Below are positions 18,601 to 30,291 of a stretch of DNA of 64,000 nucleotides, one piece after another. Both the position numbers and the translations under genes were made by a program. How positions within the stretch are numbered: position 1 is the stretch's first letter; the number at the start of each line of letters is the position of its first letter. The stretch is from Rhodococcus sp. Leaf247. GTDB lineage: Bacteria > Actinomycetota > Actinomycetes > Mycobacteriales > Mycobacteriaceae. Below the pieces are notes generated by a model. It worked only from the letters and a program-made list of their open reading frames with translations. It searched no databases and was not told the origin of the DNA. The DNA lies in contig NZ_LMRP01000001.1 in NCBI RefSeq assembly GCF_001426185.1, positions 507,372-571,371 on the forward strand, read 5' to 3'.

Positions 18601-18813
18601 ATGAGCGAGACGACGCCGGTCACCGACCTGGGATACGAAGACGCGCGGGACGAACTGGTCGACGTGGTCAAGTTGCTCGAGCAGGGCGGCCTCGACCTCG
18701 ACGCGTCCTTGGCGCTGTGGGAGCGCGGCGAGGCGCTCGCGACCCGCTGCGAGGAGCACTTGGCCGGCGCGCGCACCCGCATCGAGAAGGCGCTGGCGCG
18801 CGACGAGGACTGA
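18601..18813 (+). CDS. xseB: Exodeoxyribonuclease VII small subunit
   Basis: A 70-residue helical protein with the XseB pattern [42 protein letters not shown]. It wraps around the XseA helical region and is required for active exonuclease VII. An ATG at 18592 is also in frame (adding Met-Gly-Val) and cannot be excluded. Converges with the DUF4245 gene, 6 bases apart. Confidence 0.93.
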   Translation: MSETTPVTDLGYEDARDELVDVVKLLEQGGLDLDASLALWERGEALATRCEEHLAGARTRIEKALARDED

Positions 18814-18819
18814 CCGCGC

Positions 18820-19392
18820 TCAGCGGGGAGCGAGAACCTTTGCCGACGCGACAGCTGTGGCCAGCGCGACGAACTCGTCCTGCGATCCCGATCCGGTCAC
18901 CAGCACGCGCGCATCGCCCAGATCCGCGACCCAGTACGGCTCGGTCGCGTCGTTTCCGTACACGACCCAGTTGACGTTCGCGATGGTCTCGGCGCCGCCG
19001 GCGGACACCTGCGAGCTGTCGGCCTTGAAACGCACCAACTCGTCCTCCGTGGCGTCGCTCTGAGTGAGCGAAAGGTAGCTGCCCGCGCCGGTGACGTACC
19101 CGACGGTGCTGGCGTCGGACCCCGACCCGGTGACGGGGGGCCTGCTCGCGGAGTTCGGAATCCACTCCGCGGGTACCTGCGGTTGACGGATGGGGAACGG
19201 CAACGCGTTCGCGTCGGCTTGCAGGGATGCACCGACGTCGATGCGAGGAACCTCACCCGCTTCCGGGCCGCCGACACGCAGCGAACACTGTCCGGCGATG
19301 GCCGCGATCACCAGGCACGCGAGAAGCAGCGGGATCAGGGACCAAGCCATGTCCTTGTTGTTCTGCAGAATCCTGGGTTTCTTGTCGGCCAC
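18820..19392 (-). CDS. DUF4245 membrane-anchored protein (Rv1100-like)
   Basis: A 190-residue protein with one N-terminal membrane helix ([20 protein letters not shown], residues 15-34) and an extracytoplasmic domain with [12 protein letters not shown] and [21 protein letters not shown], matching DUF4245. No activity is known. Rv1100 lies beside glpX in the same way in M. tuberculosis. Divergent from glpX, with 192 bases between starts. Confidence 0.8.
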   Translation of the reverse strand: MADKKPRILQNNKDMAWSLIPLLLACLVIAAIAGQCSLRVGGPEAGEVPRIDVGASLQADANALPFPIRQPQVPAEWIPNSASRPPVTGSGSDASTVGYVTGAGSYLSLTQSDATEDELVRFKADSSQVSAGGAETIANVNWVVYGNDATEPYWVADLGDARVLVTGSGSQDEFVALATAVASAKVLAPR

Positions 19393-19584
19393 GACTCCAG
19401 TATCGCACCGTGCGCGGCGGTGCCCGCCATCCCTGCAGTTCGGCGGCTCACCCGAGAGTCCGCAGCCATGCCGCTAGTGCGACAATCACGACGAGTCTTT
19501 TCGCCCGAGTCGATGTTCATCCGGTGCGGACGACGCCCCGACACGGGCTGCGGACCGCGCCACGCGCCAGGAGGCAGCAGTCAC

Positions 19585-20625
19585 ATGACGGCCAGCACAG
19601 ACAGTCCCACGCACATGGCGCCAGATCGCAACCTGGCTCTCGAGCTCGTCCGCGTCACCGAGGCCGGGGCGCTCGCGTCCGGTCGCTGGGTGGGTCGCGG
19701 CGACAAGGAAGGCGGCGACGGCGCTGCGGTCGACGCGATGCGTCAGCTGGTCAGCTCGGTCTCCATGCGCGGAGTCGTCGTCATCGGTGAGGGCGAGAAG
19801 GACGAAGCGCCCATGCTCTACAACGGCGAGCAGGTGGGCAACGGCAACGGTCCGGAGGTCGACTTCGCCGTCGATCCCGTGGACGGCACCACGCTGATGG
19901 CCAAGGGCATGCCCAATGCCATCTCCGTTCTGGCAGTGGCCGAGCGCGGCGCCATGTTCGACCCGTCCGCCGTGTTCTACATGGAGAAGATCGCCGTCGG
20001 CCCCGACTACGCCGACGCCATCGACATCACCGCTCCCGTGGCCGAGAACATCGCGCGCATCGCCAAGATCAAGAAGGGGTCGTCCTCGGACGTCACCGTG
20101 TGTGTGCTCGATCGGCCCCGCCACCTCGAGCTGATGCAGCAGATCCGCGACACGGGTGCACGCATCCGCCTCATCTCCGACGGTGACGTCGCCGGCGCCA
20201 TCGCGGCCGCTCGTCCCGATTCGGGCACCGACATCCTGATCGGTACCGGTGGCACCCCCGAGGGCATCATCGCCGCGGCAGCCATGCGCTGCATGGGTGG
20301 AGCACTTCAGGGCCGCCTCGCCCCCACCGACGACGCGGAACGCCAGAAGGCCGTCGATGCCGGCCACGACCTCGATCGCATCCTCAACACCACCGACCTC
20401 GTGTCGGGCGAGAACGTCTTCTTCACCGCGACGGGCGTCACCGACGGCGACCTGCTGCGCGGAGTCCGCTACTCCGGCGGCGGCGCGTACACGCAGTCCA
20501 TCGTCATGCGCTCCAAGTCCGGCACCGTGCGCATGATCGACGCGTACCACCAGCTGAACAAGTTGCGGGAGTATTCCTCCGTGGACTTCGACGGCGACAC
20601 CTCCGGCGCCGTCCCGTCCTTCTGA
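19585..20625 (+). CDS. glpX: Class II fructose-1,6-bisphosphatase
   Basis: A 346-residue gluconeogenic enzyme converting fructose 1,6-bisphosphate to fructose 6-phosphate. Key sites: [33 protein letters not shown] (metal and phosphate binding), [10 protein letters not shown] and [15 protein letters not shown]. In mycolic-acid actinobacteria GlpX is the main FBPase. The ATG at 19585 follows AGGAGG (19569-19574). fumC is 47 bases downstream on the same strand, suggesting co-transcription. Confidence 0.95.
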   Translation: MTASTDSPTHMAPDRNLALELVRVTEAGALASGRWVGRGDKEGGDGAAVDAMRQLVSSVSMRGVVVIGEGEKDEAPMLYNGEQVGNGNGPEVDFAVDPVDGTTLMAKGMPNAISVLAVAERGAMFDPSAVFYMEKIAVGPDYADAIDITAPVAENIARIAKIKKGSSSDVTVCVLDRPRHLELMQQIRDTGARIRLISDGDVAGAIAAARPDSGTDILIGTGGTPEGIIAAAAMRCMGGALQGRLAPTDDAERQKAVDAGHDLDRILNTTDLVSGENVFFTATGVTDGDLLRGVRYSGGGAYTQSIVMRSKSGTVRMIDAYHQLNKLREYSSVDFDGDTSGAVPSF

Positions 20626-20672
20626 CGCGCGCACTCCCGAATTTCCCACCACCGACTCGAGGCACGAGGTAC

Positions 20673-22073
<1,401 letters not shown>

Positions 22074-22091
22074 TCCGACTCCCCCGATTTC

Positions 22092-22124
22092 CCCCTACTG
22101 CGCGCGAAATGCGCGTGGTAGGGG
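22092..22124 (+). terminator. Stem-loop terminator after fumC
   Basis: A 14-base stem (22092-22105 with 22111-22124, two G-T pairs) with loop GAAAT, 18 bases after the fumC stop. There is no U tract, as is common in high-GC actinobacteria. Confidence 0.65.
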
Positions 22125-22149
22125 CTTCGGAGGAGGATCGTCTCGGCTC

Positions 22150-22560
22150 ATGAGACGTACTGCAGGAGCAATCATCGGCGCCACCGCTGCGGTCGGCGCA
22201 GCACTGGCCGCACCGACCCTCGCGTCGGCCGGGCCCGTTCCGGACGGTGTCTACATCGGCACGACACCGCAGGGCGCGCCCGTTCCGCTCTGGGACGGCA
22301 AGACCATCACCGGCGACACCACCGTGAACCGGTTGCTGGGCGTGAACGCGATTCCGGGTGACGTCTATCGTGCGCCGAGCATCGCGGGCGGGGGCGACGT
22401 GGTCCACGTCGACTACTCCCGGCTGTCCCCTGCCTTCGGCGCCGTGTTCCACGACGAGATGACGCAGGACGCGGTGAACCCGAACCGGTGGAACGGCACC
22501 GTGTACTTCGTCGGGGCCGGTCAGCCCATCGAGGTAGGGGCTTTCGCCATCACCCGGTGA
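22150..22560 (+). CDS. Small secreted protein of unknown function
   Basis: A 136-residue protein with a clear Sec signal peptide: MRRTAGAIIGATAAVGAALA, with likely cleavage after ALASAGP near residue 28. The mature part contains GVYIGTTPQGAPVPLWDGKTI and ends without cysteine or membrane helix, so it is probably exported and soluble. No family recognised. AGGAGG lies 14 bases before the ATG, rather far. Its stop abuts the stop of the convergent desaturase-like gene. Confidence 0.65.
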   Translation: MRRTAGAIIGATAAVGAALAAPTLASAGPVPDGVYIGTTPQGAPVPLWDGKTITGDTTVNRLLGVNAIPGDVYRAPSIAGGGDVVHVDYSRLSPAFGAVFHDEMTQDAVNPNRWNGTVYFVGAGQPIEVGAFAITR

Positions 22561-23424
22561 TCAGGATGCGGTGCTGAGCGCCGCGTTCAACTCGGCGCGG
22601 GCAGCGAGTCCGTCCTCACCCAGGCCTTCGAGTCCGAAGACGTTCCACGCCTCGAGCAGAGGGGCGACGACCTGGTCGCGCTGCACCGTGCTGTCGTACA
22701 GCCCTGCCTCGGCGAGCAGTTCGGTGCTGTTGCCACGGCCGGGAAGTTCGACGGACGGCAGTGCGAACGACGCGACGGTGTCGGCGATGGCACGGATCGC
22801 GCCGTCGGCGTCGACGCGGATGGCGGCATTCACCAGGTCGACGAACAGCGTGGTCTGCAGGTCGTCGTCCTGGGCGATGCGATCGAAGATGCTCGCGAGC
22901 AGCGGATCCTGCGCCACCGACGCCGACATGCGATGGCGGACGGTCGCAGCACGCTCGTCCAGGGCGAACTTGGCCAGGATGTGCAGGACGTGCAGCGACG
23001 GTGCCGAGTACCCGGACGTCATGTGCTCGATGCGCACGCGCTCGAGTTCGACGGGGTCCACCGCACGCGTCGTCATCAGGTAGTTCCGCAGGACGATGGC
23101 GTGCCGGAACTCCTCGGCGGTCCAGCGTCCGAGGAGCTTCCACCACGTGTCGTTGCTGCGCAGGGCGAACGCGAGATCGCGGTGGTACTCGGGCAGGTTG
23201 TCCGCGAGCAACACCCCGAGGGTGGCGCCGAGCACGTCGACGTCGCCGAGGGTGACCTGGTCCGAGGACCAATCCTCGCCGCCGAGGAACGCGAAGTTCC
23301 TGCCGGAGTCCCACGGCACGTACTCGTGAGGCTGCCAGTCCTGCGCGGCGTCGATGTGCTTCTGCAGCGCCTGCGCGGCGTCGACTTCGAGCTCACTCAA
23401 CAGGTCCTGGTCACTCTTCGGCAT
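22561..23424 (-). CDS. Acyl-ACP desaturase-like ferritin-fold protein (DesA2 type)
   Basis: A 287-residue all-helical protein matching the mycobacterial DesA1/DesA2 family, whose diiron members introduce double bonds in ACP-bound acyl chains during mycolate synthesis. Recognisable stretches: LLADNLPEYHRDLAFAL near residue 75, WTAEEFRHAIVLRNYL near 103, LDERAATVRH near 150, and IAQDDDLQTTLFVDLV near 185. Some ligands expected in active desaturases look altered: the Glu before DNLP is Ala, and the late E-x-x-H motif reads D-D-L-Q. It may therefore be inactive, structural, or use another metal. A GTG three bases earlier is also possible. In M. tuberculosis desA2 lies next to phoH2 as here. Confidence 0.75.
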   Translation of the reverse strand: MPKSDQDLLSELEVDAAQALQKHIDAAQDWQPHEYVPWDSGRNFAFLGGEDWSSDQVTLGDVDVLGATLGVLLADNLPEYHRDLAFALRSNDTWWKLLGRWTAEEFRHAIVLRNYLMTTRAVDPVELERVRIEHMTSGYSAPSLHVLHILAKFALDERAATVRHRMSASVAQDPLLASIFDRIAQDDDLQTTLFVDLVNAAIRVDADGAIRAIADTVASFALPSVELPGRGNSTELLAEAGLYDSTVQRDQVVAPLLEAWNVFGLEGLGEDGLAARAELNAALSTAS

Positions 23425-23572
23425 CACAGCAGCATAACGGCACGTGACGGGGGCAACGAACGATCCGACCTGCTCGGGACCGATTCCAGTGATCGTCCCG
23501 ACACTCCCGTGCGGAATCAGGGACGCGTCACATGAGCTCCCCCGTCACCTACCTCGACTACCTACCCCGGAC

Positions 23573-24889
23573 TCAGGCGGGCCCGAACTCCTCCAACATC
23601 TCCGTGACCAGTGCAGCGATGGGCGAACGCTCGGACCGTGTGAGCGTGATGTGAGCGAACAGGGGGTGGCCCTTGAGCTTCTCGATCACGGCGGCGACAC
23701 CGTCGTGGCGACCCACCCGCAGGTTGTCGCGCTGCGCCACGTCGTGAGTCAGCACCACGCGAGAACCCGTACCCAGGCGGGAGAGCACCGTGAGCAGCAC
23801 GTTCCGTTCCAGCGACTGCGCCTCGTCGACGATCACGAACGAGTCGTGCAGCGACCGTCCGCGGATGTGCGTCAACGGGAGCACCTCGAGCATGCCGCGT
23901 GCAGTGACCTCCTCGATGACCTCGGGGCTCGCCAGACCGTCGAGGGTGTCGAACACCGCCTGCGCCCACGGGCCCATCTTGTCGCTCTCGCTGCCGGGCA
24001 GGTATCCCAGTTCCTGACCACCCACCGCGTACAGCGGCCGGAACACCACGACCTTGCGGTGGGTGCGGCGTTCCAGAACGGCGTCGAGGCCGGCCGTCAA
24101 CGCGAGTGCGGACTTGCCCGTCCCTGCCTTGCCGCCCAGCGACACGATGCCGATGCTCTCGTCGAGCAACAGATCGAGTGCGACGCGCTGTTCGGCGGAG
24201 CGTCCGTGCAGGCCGAAGGCTTCCCGTTCGCCGCGCACCACCTGGATCTGCTTGTCCGCCGTGACCCGTCCCAGCGCGCTCGATGTTCCGCCGAGGAGTC
24301 GGACACCGGTGTGGCACGGCAGTTCCCGTGCCTCGTCGAGGTCGATCACACCCTCGGCGAACAACTTGTCGATGGTCGCGCGCGACGCCTCGAGCTCGGT
24401 CATGCCGGTCCAGCCGGACGGGACGACGTCGTGAGCCTTGTACTCGTCGGCGGGCAGCCCGACGGCGCCGGCCTTGACGCGCAGCGGAATGTCCTTGCTG
24501 ACCAGGACGACGTCCTTGCCCTCGGCGGCGAGGTTCAGGGCGCACGCCAGGATCCGCGAGTCGTTGGTGTCCGTCCGGAAGCCGACCGGAAGAACGGCCG
24601 GGTCCGTGTGATTGAGCTCGACCTGCAAGGTCCCGTTCTCGGTTCCGATGGGCACGGGCTGATCGAGCCGCCCGTACTGCACCCGCAGGTCGTCGAGCAT
24701 CCGCAACGATTCGCGGGCGAACCAGCCGAGTTCGTGATGATGACGCTTGCCCTCCAGCTCGCTGATGACGACGAGCGGAAGGACGATCGCGTGCTCGGCG
24801 AACCGAGACACCGCCCACGGATCCGAGAGCAGAACCGAGGTGTCCAGCACGTAGGTGCGGACGGGGGAACCTGAGCGAGCTGCAGTCAC
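23573..24889 (-). CDS. phoH2: PhoH2: PIN ribonuclease fused to PhoH helicase/ATPase
   Basis: A 438-residue two-domain protein. The N-terminal PIN domain starts [12 protein letters not shown] (Asp16) with ISELEGKR and [12 protein letters not shown]; the C-terminal PhoH ATPase has Walker [10 protein letters not shown] near residue 252 and Walker [10 protein letters not shown] near 352. Mycobacterial PhoH2 is an RNA helicase/ribonuclease described as a toxin with an upstream-encoded antitoxin, PhoAT. The GTG at 24889 has AGGAG six bases upstream, overlapping the stop codon of a 33-codon ORF, so its translation looks coupled. desA2-like gene follows after about 150 bases. Confidence 0.93.
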   Translation of the reverse strand: MTAARSGSPVRTYVLDTSVLLSDPWAVSRFAEHAIVLPLVVISELEGKRHHHELGWFARESLRMLDDLRVQYGRLDQPVPIGTENGTLQVELNHTDPAVLPVGFRTDTNDSRILACALNLAAEGKDVVLVSKDIPLRVKAGAVGLPADEYKAHDVVPSGWTGMTELEASRATIDKLFAEGVIDLDEARELPCHTGVRLLGGTSSALGRVTADKQIQVVRGEREAFGLHGRSAEQRVALDLLLDESIGIVSLGGKAGTGKSALALTAGLDAVLERRTHRKVVVFRPLYAVGGQELGYLPGSESDKMGPWAQAVFDTLDGLASPEVIEEVTARGMLEVLPLTHIRGRSLHDSFVIVDEAQSLERNVLLTVLSRLGTGSRVVLTHDVAQRDNLRVGRHDGVAAVIEKLKGHPLFAHITLTRSERSPIAALVTEMLEEFGPA

Positions 24890-24898
24890 GAGGGGCTC

Positions 24899-25000
24899 CT
24901 AGGAACGCGCGGTCACCGCGCATCCGTCGATCGCTGGACCGGTCGATCCCGACACTGCAGGGACCGGGGCCGGCCCCTCCCGACCGAATGAATCAGTCAT
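24899..25000 (-). CDS. Candidate 33-codon ORF upstream of phoH2 (PhoAT-like position)
   Basis: On the minus strand an ATG at 25000 is preceded by GGGAGG nine bases away and reads 33 codons (starting MTDSFGREGPAP, ending CAVTARS) to a TAG at 24899-24901. That TAG overlaps the AGGAG that serves phoH2. Position and coupling match the antitoxin PhoAT described upstream of mycobacterial phoH2, but the sequence is low in complexity and I do not recognise similarity to PhoAT. It could instead be a leader peptide or chance. Confidence 0.45.
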   Translation of the reverse strand: MTDSFGREGPAPVPAVSGSTGPAIDGCAVTARS

Positions 25001-25078
25001 GTGTGAGGACCTCCCGTACGGACGGCTTCCCCGCCACCCGCACTGCTGACGCTAGACCGAAAGACGCTCCGCGGCCTG

Positions 25079-25100
25079 CCGACACGAGTGGGCGTGTCGG
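25079..25100. promoter_or_regulatory. 8+8 bp perfect inverted repeat between phoH2 leader ORF and lipase
   Basis: CCGACACG (25079-25086), six bases, CGTGTCGG (25093-25100). It lies in the divergent intergenic region and is placed to act as an operator for either direction; 32 bases upstream of the lipase -10. Confidence 0.4.
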
Positions 25101-25131
25101 TGAACAGCCTGTTACATGCGCGCCACAGTGT

Positions 25132-25137
25132 TAACTT
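25132..25137 (+). promoter_or_regulatory. -10 element TAACTT, leaderless promoter of the lipase gene
   Basis: TAACTT, six bases, then the ATG at 25144. Confidence 0.55.
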
Positions 25138-25143
25138 CGGCCG

Positions 25144-25965
25144 ATGCAGAATGCGCAGGAAATGCAGCAGCTCAGGGGAACCCACGGCACCGTCGCCTAC
25201 CGTTCCTGGCCGTCCACCACTCCGGGATTCATCGCCCTCGTCGCTCACGGATACGGAGAGCACTCGGGCCGGTACGGCCACCTGGCGTCGACACTGACCG
25301 CTGCCGGCGGTGCGGTGTACGCGCCCGACCACCACGGTCACGGCCGATCCGACGGCGAACCGGCCGAGGTGTCCGACGTCGACGGCATCGTCGCCGACCT
25401 GCACACCATCGCGGACACCGCCCGCACCGACCACCCGGGGCTGCCCGTCGTCCTGATCGGCCACTCGATGGGCGGTCTGATCGCCACTCGCTTCGCACAG
25501 ACGTACCCCGGCGAACTGGCCGCCCTCGTCCTGTCGGGCCCGCTGGTCGGCGAGAACCCCGCGTTCGCGATGCTCCTGTCGATGGACGAGATCCCCGAGA
25601 TTCCGATCGACCCGTCGGTGCTGTCCCGCGATCCGGCCGTGGGTGAGGCCTACGGGAGCGACCCGCTGGTCTACCACGGTCCGTTCGCGCGCACCACGCT
25701 CGAGACCTTCACCGCCGCCGTCGAGAAGGTGTCGGCGTCGGGCACCCTCGGGGATCAGCCGACTCTGTGGTTGCACGGCGGCGACGATCAGCTGGTGCCG
25801 CTCGACCCCACCACCGAGGCGATGCGCACGCTCCGCGGACCGAACTTCGGCGAGAAGGTGTATCCCGGTGCGCGGCACGAGATCCTGAACGAGACGAACC
25901 GGGACGAGGTCGAGTCGGACATCGTCGAGTTCCTGGCGACGGCCGTACCGGTCACTCGGGACTGA
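25144..25965 (+). CDS. Alpha/beta hydrolase, monoacylglycerol lipase type
   Basis: A 273-residue serine hydrolase. Oxyanion region VAHGYGEHSGRYGHLA, nucleophile GHSMGG (Ser108), catalytic Asp in HGGDDQLVP and His in GARHEILNE match the monoglyceride lipase / lysophospholipase (Hydrolase_4) family that frees fatty acid from monoacylglycerol. No signal peptide, so probably cytoplasmic or membrane-peripheral. Its 3' end overlaps the convergent nitrilase gene by 14 bases. Confidence 0.87.
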   Translation: MQNAQEMQQLRGTHGTVAYRSWPSTTPGFIALVAHGYGEHSGRYGHLASTLTAAGGAVYAPDHHGHGRSDGEPAEVSDVDGIVADLHTIADTARTDHPGLPVVLIGHSMGGLIATRFAQTYPGELAALVLSGPLVGENPAFAMLLSMDEIPEIPIDPSVLSRDPAVGEAYGSDPLVYHGPFARTTLETFTAAVEKVSASGTLGDQPTLWLHGGDDQLVPLDPTTEAMRTLRGPNFGEKVYPGARHEILNETNRDEVESDIVEFLATAVPVTRD

Positions 25966-26755
25966 CGACGCGGGCGATGCCCGCATAGAGGTCGGGGCGC
26001 CGGTCGACGAGGTAGGGATTGTTCCGGTGCGCCGCCTCCACCACGTCGGTGTCGACGACCCCGAGCACCAGTCCGGTCCCGTCCTCGAGCCGGTCGATCA
26101 CCTCGGCGTCGGGACCGACAATGCTGCTGCGTCCCACGTAGGTGGTCCCACGTTCGGTGCCCACATGGTTGATGTACGCGACGAACATCTGGTTCTCCCA
26201 GGCGCGCGTGCGGATCACCACGTCGGCGACGAACGTGAACGGGACCATCTGAGCGGTCGGCACCAGGAGCGCATGCGCCCCGAGAAGTGCTGCGGCGCGG
26301 ACGTTCTCGGGAAACTCGATGTCGTAACAAATCATCAGGCCCAGTCGTACTCCGCGGAAGTCCACCACGGTCACCGCGTCGTCACCCTCGGTGTAGTACG
26401 CACGGTCCAGGTCGCCGTAGAGATGCGACTTGCGGTGCTGCGCGACGACGGTGCCGTCCGCGTCGATCAGAGCGACGGTGTTGTAGACGGCCTCCCCCAC
26501 CTGTTCGGGGAGCCCGACGAGCAGCGCGATGCCGCGGCGGCGTGCCACGGCGGCCGCCTCGGACACGAGATCCTGCGGCGACAGCTGGTGCAACTGCTCA
26601 CCGATGTCGTATCCGGTGAGGAACATCTCGGGCGTGATCAGCAGGTCGGCACCGCGTCTGAGCGCGTCACCGGCAGCCTCGTCGAGCTCGGCGAGGTTGG
26701 CGGCGACGTCCCCGGGCGTACCGACCGTCTGAAGACCCGCGACGGTCAGTCTCAC
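25952..26755 (-). CDS. Carbon-nitrogen hydrolase (nitrilase superfamily)
   Basis: A 267-residue amidase-fold protein with the Glu-Lys-Cys triad: Glu43 in TPEMF, Lys109 in HRKSHL, Cys143 in [10 protein letters not shown]. The superfamily hydrolyses amides or nitriles; substrate here is unknown (omega-amidase-like or aliphatic amidase are options). The GTG at 26755 overlaps the glyA stop as GTGA and is preferred to one five codons upstream. It is the last gene of the DUF885-glyA-nitrilase operon. Confidence 0.82.
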   Translation of the reverse strand: MRLTVAGLQTVGTPGDVAANLAELDEAAGDALRRGADLLITPEMFLTGYDIGEQLHQLSPQDLVSEAAAVARRRGIALLVGLPEQVGEAVYNTVALIDADGTVVAQHRKSHLYGDLDRAYYTEGDDAVTVVDFRGVRLGLMICYDIEFPENVRAAALLGAHALLVPTAQMVPFTFVADVVIRTRAWENQMFVAYINHVGTERGTTYVGRSSIVGPDAEVIDRLEDGTGLVLGVVDTDVVEAAHRNNPYLVDRRPDLYAGIARVVSPE

Positions 26756-28056
26756 CCCAGCAGTCCCCACCCTTCGAGACCCTCGTACAGCGGGAAGTTC
26801 TGGGCCAGGGTCGACACGCGCGACCGCAGGGCGTCGGTTGCCTCGCCCGTCGCGAGCGCGGTCGCGATGATGTCGGCCACCTCGGTGAACTCGGTCTCGC
26901 CGAAGCCGCGGGTCGCGAGGGCGGCGGTACCGATACGCAGGCCCGACGTCACCATGGGCGGGCGAGGATCGAACGGCACGGCGTTGCGGTTGACGGTGAT
27001 GCCGACCTCGTGGAGGAGGTCCTCGGCCTGCTGGCCGTCGAGCTGGGAGTTGCGCAGATCGACGAGCGCGAGGTGCACGTCGGTACCGCCGGTCAGCACG
27101 GAGACACCCTTGTCGGCGACGTCCGCGCCGGTGAGGCGCTCGGCGAGCAGCGAGGCACCGAGCAGTGTGCGCTCCTGTCGCTCACGGAACTCGGGAGTGC
27201 CGGCGATCTTGAACGCCACGGCCTTCGCTGCGATGGCGTGCATCAACGGCCCGCCCTGCTGGCCGGGGAACACGGCGGAGTTGAGCTTCTTCGCCCACTC
27301 CTTCTTGGCCAGGATGATGCCGGAGCGGGGTCCGCCGAGGGTCTTGTGAACGGTCGAGGACACGACGTCCGCGTACGGCACGGGCGACGGGTGCACGCCG
27401 GCGGCGACCAGTCCGGCGAAGTGCGCCATGTCGACCCACAGCAGCGCACCGACCTCGTCGGCGATGGACCGGAACGCGGCGAAGTCCTGGTGGCGGGGGT
27501 ACGCGGACCACCCGGCGATGAGCACCTGGGGACGGGCATGGAGTGCCTGCTTGCGCACCTCGTCCATGTCGATGCGGTGGTCTTCCTTGCTGACGCCGTA
27601 GGACTCGACCTCGTACAGCTTGCCCGAGAAATTGAGCTTCATCCCGTGCGTGAGGTGCCCGCCGTGCGCCAGGTCCAGGCCCATGATCTTGTCGCCCGGG
27701 TTGATCAGAGCCATCAGGACCGCGGCGTTGGCCTGCGCACCGGCGTGCGGCTGCACGTTGGCGAACTCCGCACCGAACAGTTCCTTCGCACGGGTGCGCG
27801 CCAGGTCCTCCACGACGTCGACGTGCTCGCAGCCGCCGTAGTAGCGGCGGCCGGGGTATCCCTCGGCGTACTTGTTGGTGAGCACACTGCCCTGGGCCTG
27901 GAGCACCGCGCGGGGCACGAAGTTCTCCGACGCGATCATCTCGAGGGTGTCGCGCTGGCGACCCAGCTCTCCCGCCATGGCCGCAGCGACCTCGGGGTCC
28001 ACCTCGGCCAGCGAGGCGGTGTCGATGTTGGTGGCGGAGACAGGCGCAGCAGTCAT
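26752..28056 (-). CDS. glyA: Serine hydroxymethyltransferase
   Basis: A 434-residue PLP enzyme interconverting serine and glycine with tetrahydrofolate and supplying one-carbon units. Visible: [46 protein letters not shown], and the PLP lysine in [13 protein letters not shown] (the usual RGPR is GGPR here). Start taken at the ATG at 28056; a GTG two codons upstream is also possible. 23 bases separate it from the upstream DUF885 gene. Confidence 0.95.
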   Translation of the reverse strand: MTAAPVSATNIDTASLAEVDPEVAAAMAGELGRQRDTLEMIASENFVPRAVLQAQGSVLTNKYAEGYPGRRYYGGCEHVDVVEDLARTRAKELFGAEFANVQPHAGAQANAAVLMALINPGDKIMGLDLAHGGHLTHGMKLNFSGKLYEVESYGVSKEDHRIDMDEVRKQALHARPQVLIAGWSAYPRHQDFAAFRSIADEVGALLWVDMAHFAGLVAAGVHPSPVPYADVVSSTVHKTLGGPRSGIILAKKEWAKKLNSAVFPGQQGGPLMHAIAAKAVAFKIAGTPEFRERQERTLLGASLLAERLTGADVADKGVSVLTGGTDVHLALVDLRNSQLDGQQAEDLLHEVGITVNRNAVPFDPRPPMVTSGLRIGTAALATRGFGETEFTEVADIIATALATGEATDALRSRVSTLAQNFPLYEGLEGWGLLG

Positions 28057-28079
28057 GGCCACGAGTCTAATGCTCGTGG

Positions 28080-29273
28080 TCAGCGCAGTCGTGACGGGAT
28101 GAGAGGTTCGTCCAGCAGACGTTCGAACCGATCACTCCGCGCGTCGTCGGAGTCGGCCTGGTGCAGCCATCCGCGCAGCAGCCGGTAGCCCTCGACGTAG
28201 GTGCTCGTGTACGCGCGCCACAGCGGCGAGGACAGGAACCGCAGCATCTGCCGCGCGCGCTCCGGGGTCGCCAGGGACCACTGCGACAGGAACGCCGCGA
28301 CGTCGTCCTGGCTGCGGTGACCGTCGTGCAACATCAGGGCGGCGTCCTGCCGCACCCCCAGGAGCTTTGCCGACGCCGTCTGCAACGCTTCCGCGCGCTC
28401 GCCGTCGAAACGCAGCCCGAGGTCCGCGTAGATCTCCTGCGCCCACACACCCCAGCCCGGCCCGACGACGGATTCGAGGGCCAGGTCCGCCAGACCCTCG
28501 GCCATGAGGCACTGCGGGGTGTTGACGACGAACAGGGTCTGCTCGGCCTGACCGGCGCCCCGCACCAGACCGGCCTCCTTGCGGCAGTGCTCGGTGTGGT
28601 GGCCCGGGTAGGACTCGTGCGCGATCAGGTGCGGAAGATGCGCCATGTGCTGCTTGAGGTCCGAGTTGATCGCGACCGTCGAGCGGTAGTCACCGAGGTA
28701 GTAGTTGAAGCCGGACCACGGCTTGTCGCCCACCACCTCGTAGGTCACCTGTTCGGTATCGGGGAGGGGGTAGCGGGCGCGGACCTTGTCCCGCAGGGCA
28801 CTGGAGAACGCGTCGACGCAGTCGGCGAGTCGTTCGGGCGGGATCTCGTCGGTGGCCCGGTGCGCGCGCACACGCTCCGCCAGGGGTCCGGCGCCCGCCA
28901 GCACCTGATCCATGAGCCGGTGCGCCTCGCGGTAGTCGTCCGGATCGCCCGGCTCGATGGACACGTCGAAGTAGGCCGCGACCTCGTCGACGAAGCCGAT
29001 CTCGTCGCCGGCCAGCTTGCGCGCCGACGTCTCGAGCGCGCGCAGGTGCACGTCCAGGAACGCCGAGCGCTCGGTGTCCAGGCCGGACGACGGAAGCTCC
29101 GTGCGTAGATTCGCCGCCCGCCGGGCCAGCTCGCGGGGGTCCGGAGGCGGTGCATTCTCCACCTGTCGTCGCAGCTCGGGGTCGCCTGTGTAGGCGTCGA
29201 CGAACCCCTCTTCGAGACGATCGAAGGACAAGCCCAGCAGCAGGTAGTCGTGGACCAACGTGTCGGCGTGCAT
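28080..29273 (-). CDS. DUF885 family putative metallocarboxypeptidase
   Basis: A 397-residue protein with the zinc-binding [11 protein letters not shown] motif near residue 217 and a downstream Glu-bearing helix ([15 protein letters not shown]), as in DUF885 proteins, which have a carboxypeptidase-like gluzincin fold. The middle region includes [15 protein letters not shown]. Shorter than the 550-residue secreted family members and without a signal peptide, so probably cytoplasmic. The ATG at 29273 is the first Met in the conserved region. First gene of an operon with glyA; divergent from coaA. Confidence 0.8.
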   Translation of the reverse strand: MHADTLVHDYLLLGLSFDRLEEGFVDAYTGDPELRRQVENAPPPDPRELARRAANLRTELPSSGLDTERSAFLDVHLRALETSARKLAGDEIGFVDEVAAYFDVSIEPGDPDDYREAHRLMDQVLAGAGPLAERVRAHRATDEIPPERLADCVDAFSSALRDKVRARYPLPDTEQVTYEVVGDKPWSGFNYYLGDYRSTVAINSDLKQHMAHLPHLIAHESYPGHHTEHCRKEAGLVRGAGQAEQTLFVVNTPQCLMAEGLADLALESVVGPGWGVWAQEIYADLGLRFDGERAEALQTASAKLLGVRQDAALMLHDGHRSQDDVAAFLSQWSLATPERARQMLRFLSSPLWRAYTSTYVEGYRLLRGWLHQADSDDARSDRFERLLDEPLIPSRLR

Positions 29274-29351
29274 GACCCACGACTCTAGCCACGTCCGCCC
29301 CGGGTGGCGGTTCGTCGGAGCCACCCAGCACAATTCAGGCATGGAGGCAGC

Positions 29352-30284
29352 GTGTCCCGAGTGAACGAGTCGAGTCCGTACGTCGAATTCGACCGTCGAC
29401 AGTGGCGCACTCTCCGCAACGCGACCCCGTTGGTGCTCACCGAGGACGAGCTCCGCGGTCTCCGCGGCCTGGGTGAGCAGATCGACCTCGACGAGGTCGC
29501 CGAGGTCTACCTCCCCCTCGCCCGACTCATCCATCTCCAGGTGGCCGCGCGGCAGCGTCTGTTCGCCGCCACCGCGACATTCCTCGGGGAGAAGACCCCC
29601 GACCGGCAGGTGCCGTTCGTCATCGGGATAGCCGGCAGCGTGGCCGTCGGGAAATCGACGACGGCGCGCGTGCTGCAGGCCCTGCTCGCCCGGTGGGAAC
29701 ATCACCCACGCGTCGACCTCGTGACGACCGACGGCTTCCTCTACCCCTCGGCCGAGCTGGTGCGCCGGAACATCATGCATCGCAAGGGTTTCCCCGAGAG
29801 CTACGACCGACGCAAACTTCTCCGATTCGTCACCGAGGTCAAGTCCGGATCCGAATCCGTACGAGCGCCGGTGTACTCCCACGTCTCCTACGACATCGTG
29901 CCGGGCAAGTACACCGAGGTGAACCAACCCGACATCCTGATCATTGAGGGCCTCAACGTCCTGCAGACCGGTCCGCGGCTCATGGTCTCGGACCTGTTCG
30001 ACTTCTCCATCTACGTCGACGCCCGCATCGAGGACATCGAGAAGTGGTACGTGGACCGGTTCCTCGCGCTGCGGTCGACATCGTTCGCCGATCCCGCGTC
30101 ACACTTCCACCACTACTCGGGGCTGTCCGACGAGCACGCCCGCATCGCCGCGGCGGAGATCTGGCAGTCGATCAACCGCCCGAACCTGGTGGAGAACATC
30201 CTTCCCAGCCGGCCGCGCGCGACGCTGGTGCTGCGCAAGGACGCCGACCACACCATCAACCGGCTGCGCCTGCGGAAGCTGTAG
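29352..30284 (+). CDS. coaA: Type I pantothenate kinase
   Basis: A 310-residue kinase for the first committed step of coenzyme A synthesis. The P-loop [15 protein letters not shown] is near residues 95-109; [26 protein letters not shown] and the C-terminal [14 protein letters not shown] are conserved. The GTG at 29352 follows GGAGG four bases upstream; a GTG nine bases later is less well spaced. Convergent with the prenyl transferase, 7 bases apart. Confidence 0.95.
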   Translation: MSRVNESSPYVEFDRRQWRTLRNATPLVLTEDELRGLRGLGEQIDLDEVAEVYLPLARLIHLQVAARQRLFAATATFLGEKTPDRQVPFVIGIAGSVAVGKSTTARVLQALLARWEHHPRVDLVTTDGFLYPSAELVRRNIMHRKGFPESYDRRKLLRFVTEVKSGSESVRAPVYSHVSYDIVPGKYTEVNQPDILIIEGLNVLQTGPRLMVSDLFDFSIYVDARIEDIEKWYVDRFLALRSTSFADPASHFHHYSGLSDEHARIAAAEIWQSINRPNLVENILPSRPRATLVLRKDADHTINRLRLRKL

Positions 30285-30291
30285 CTCCCGC

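Noticed and set aside
28100..28130. GTTCGAAC near 28115 as a second SOS box
   Set aside because: The half-sites lack the four-base spacer and the site is inside the DUF885 coding sequence.
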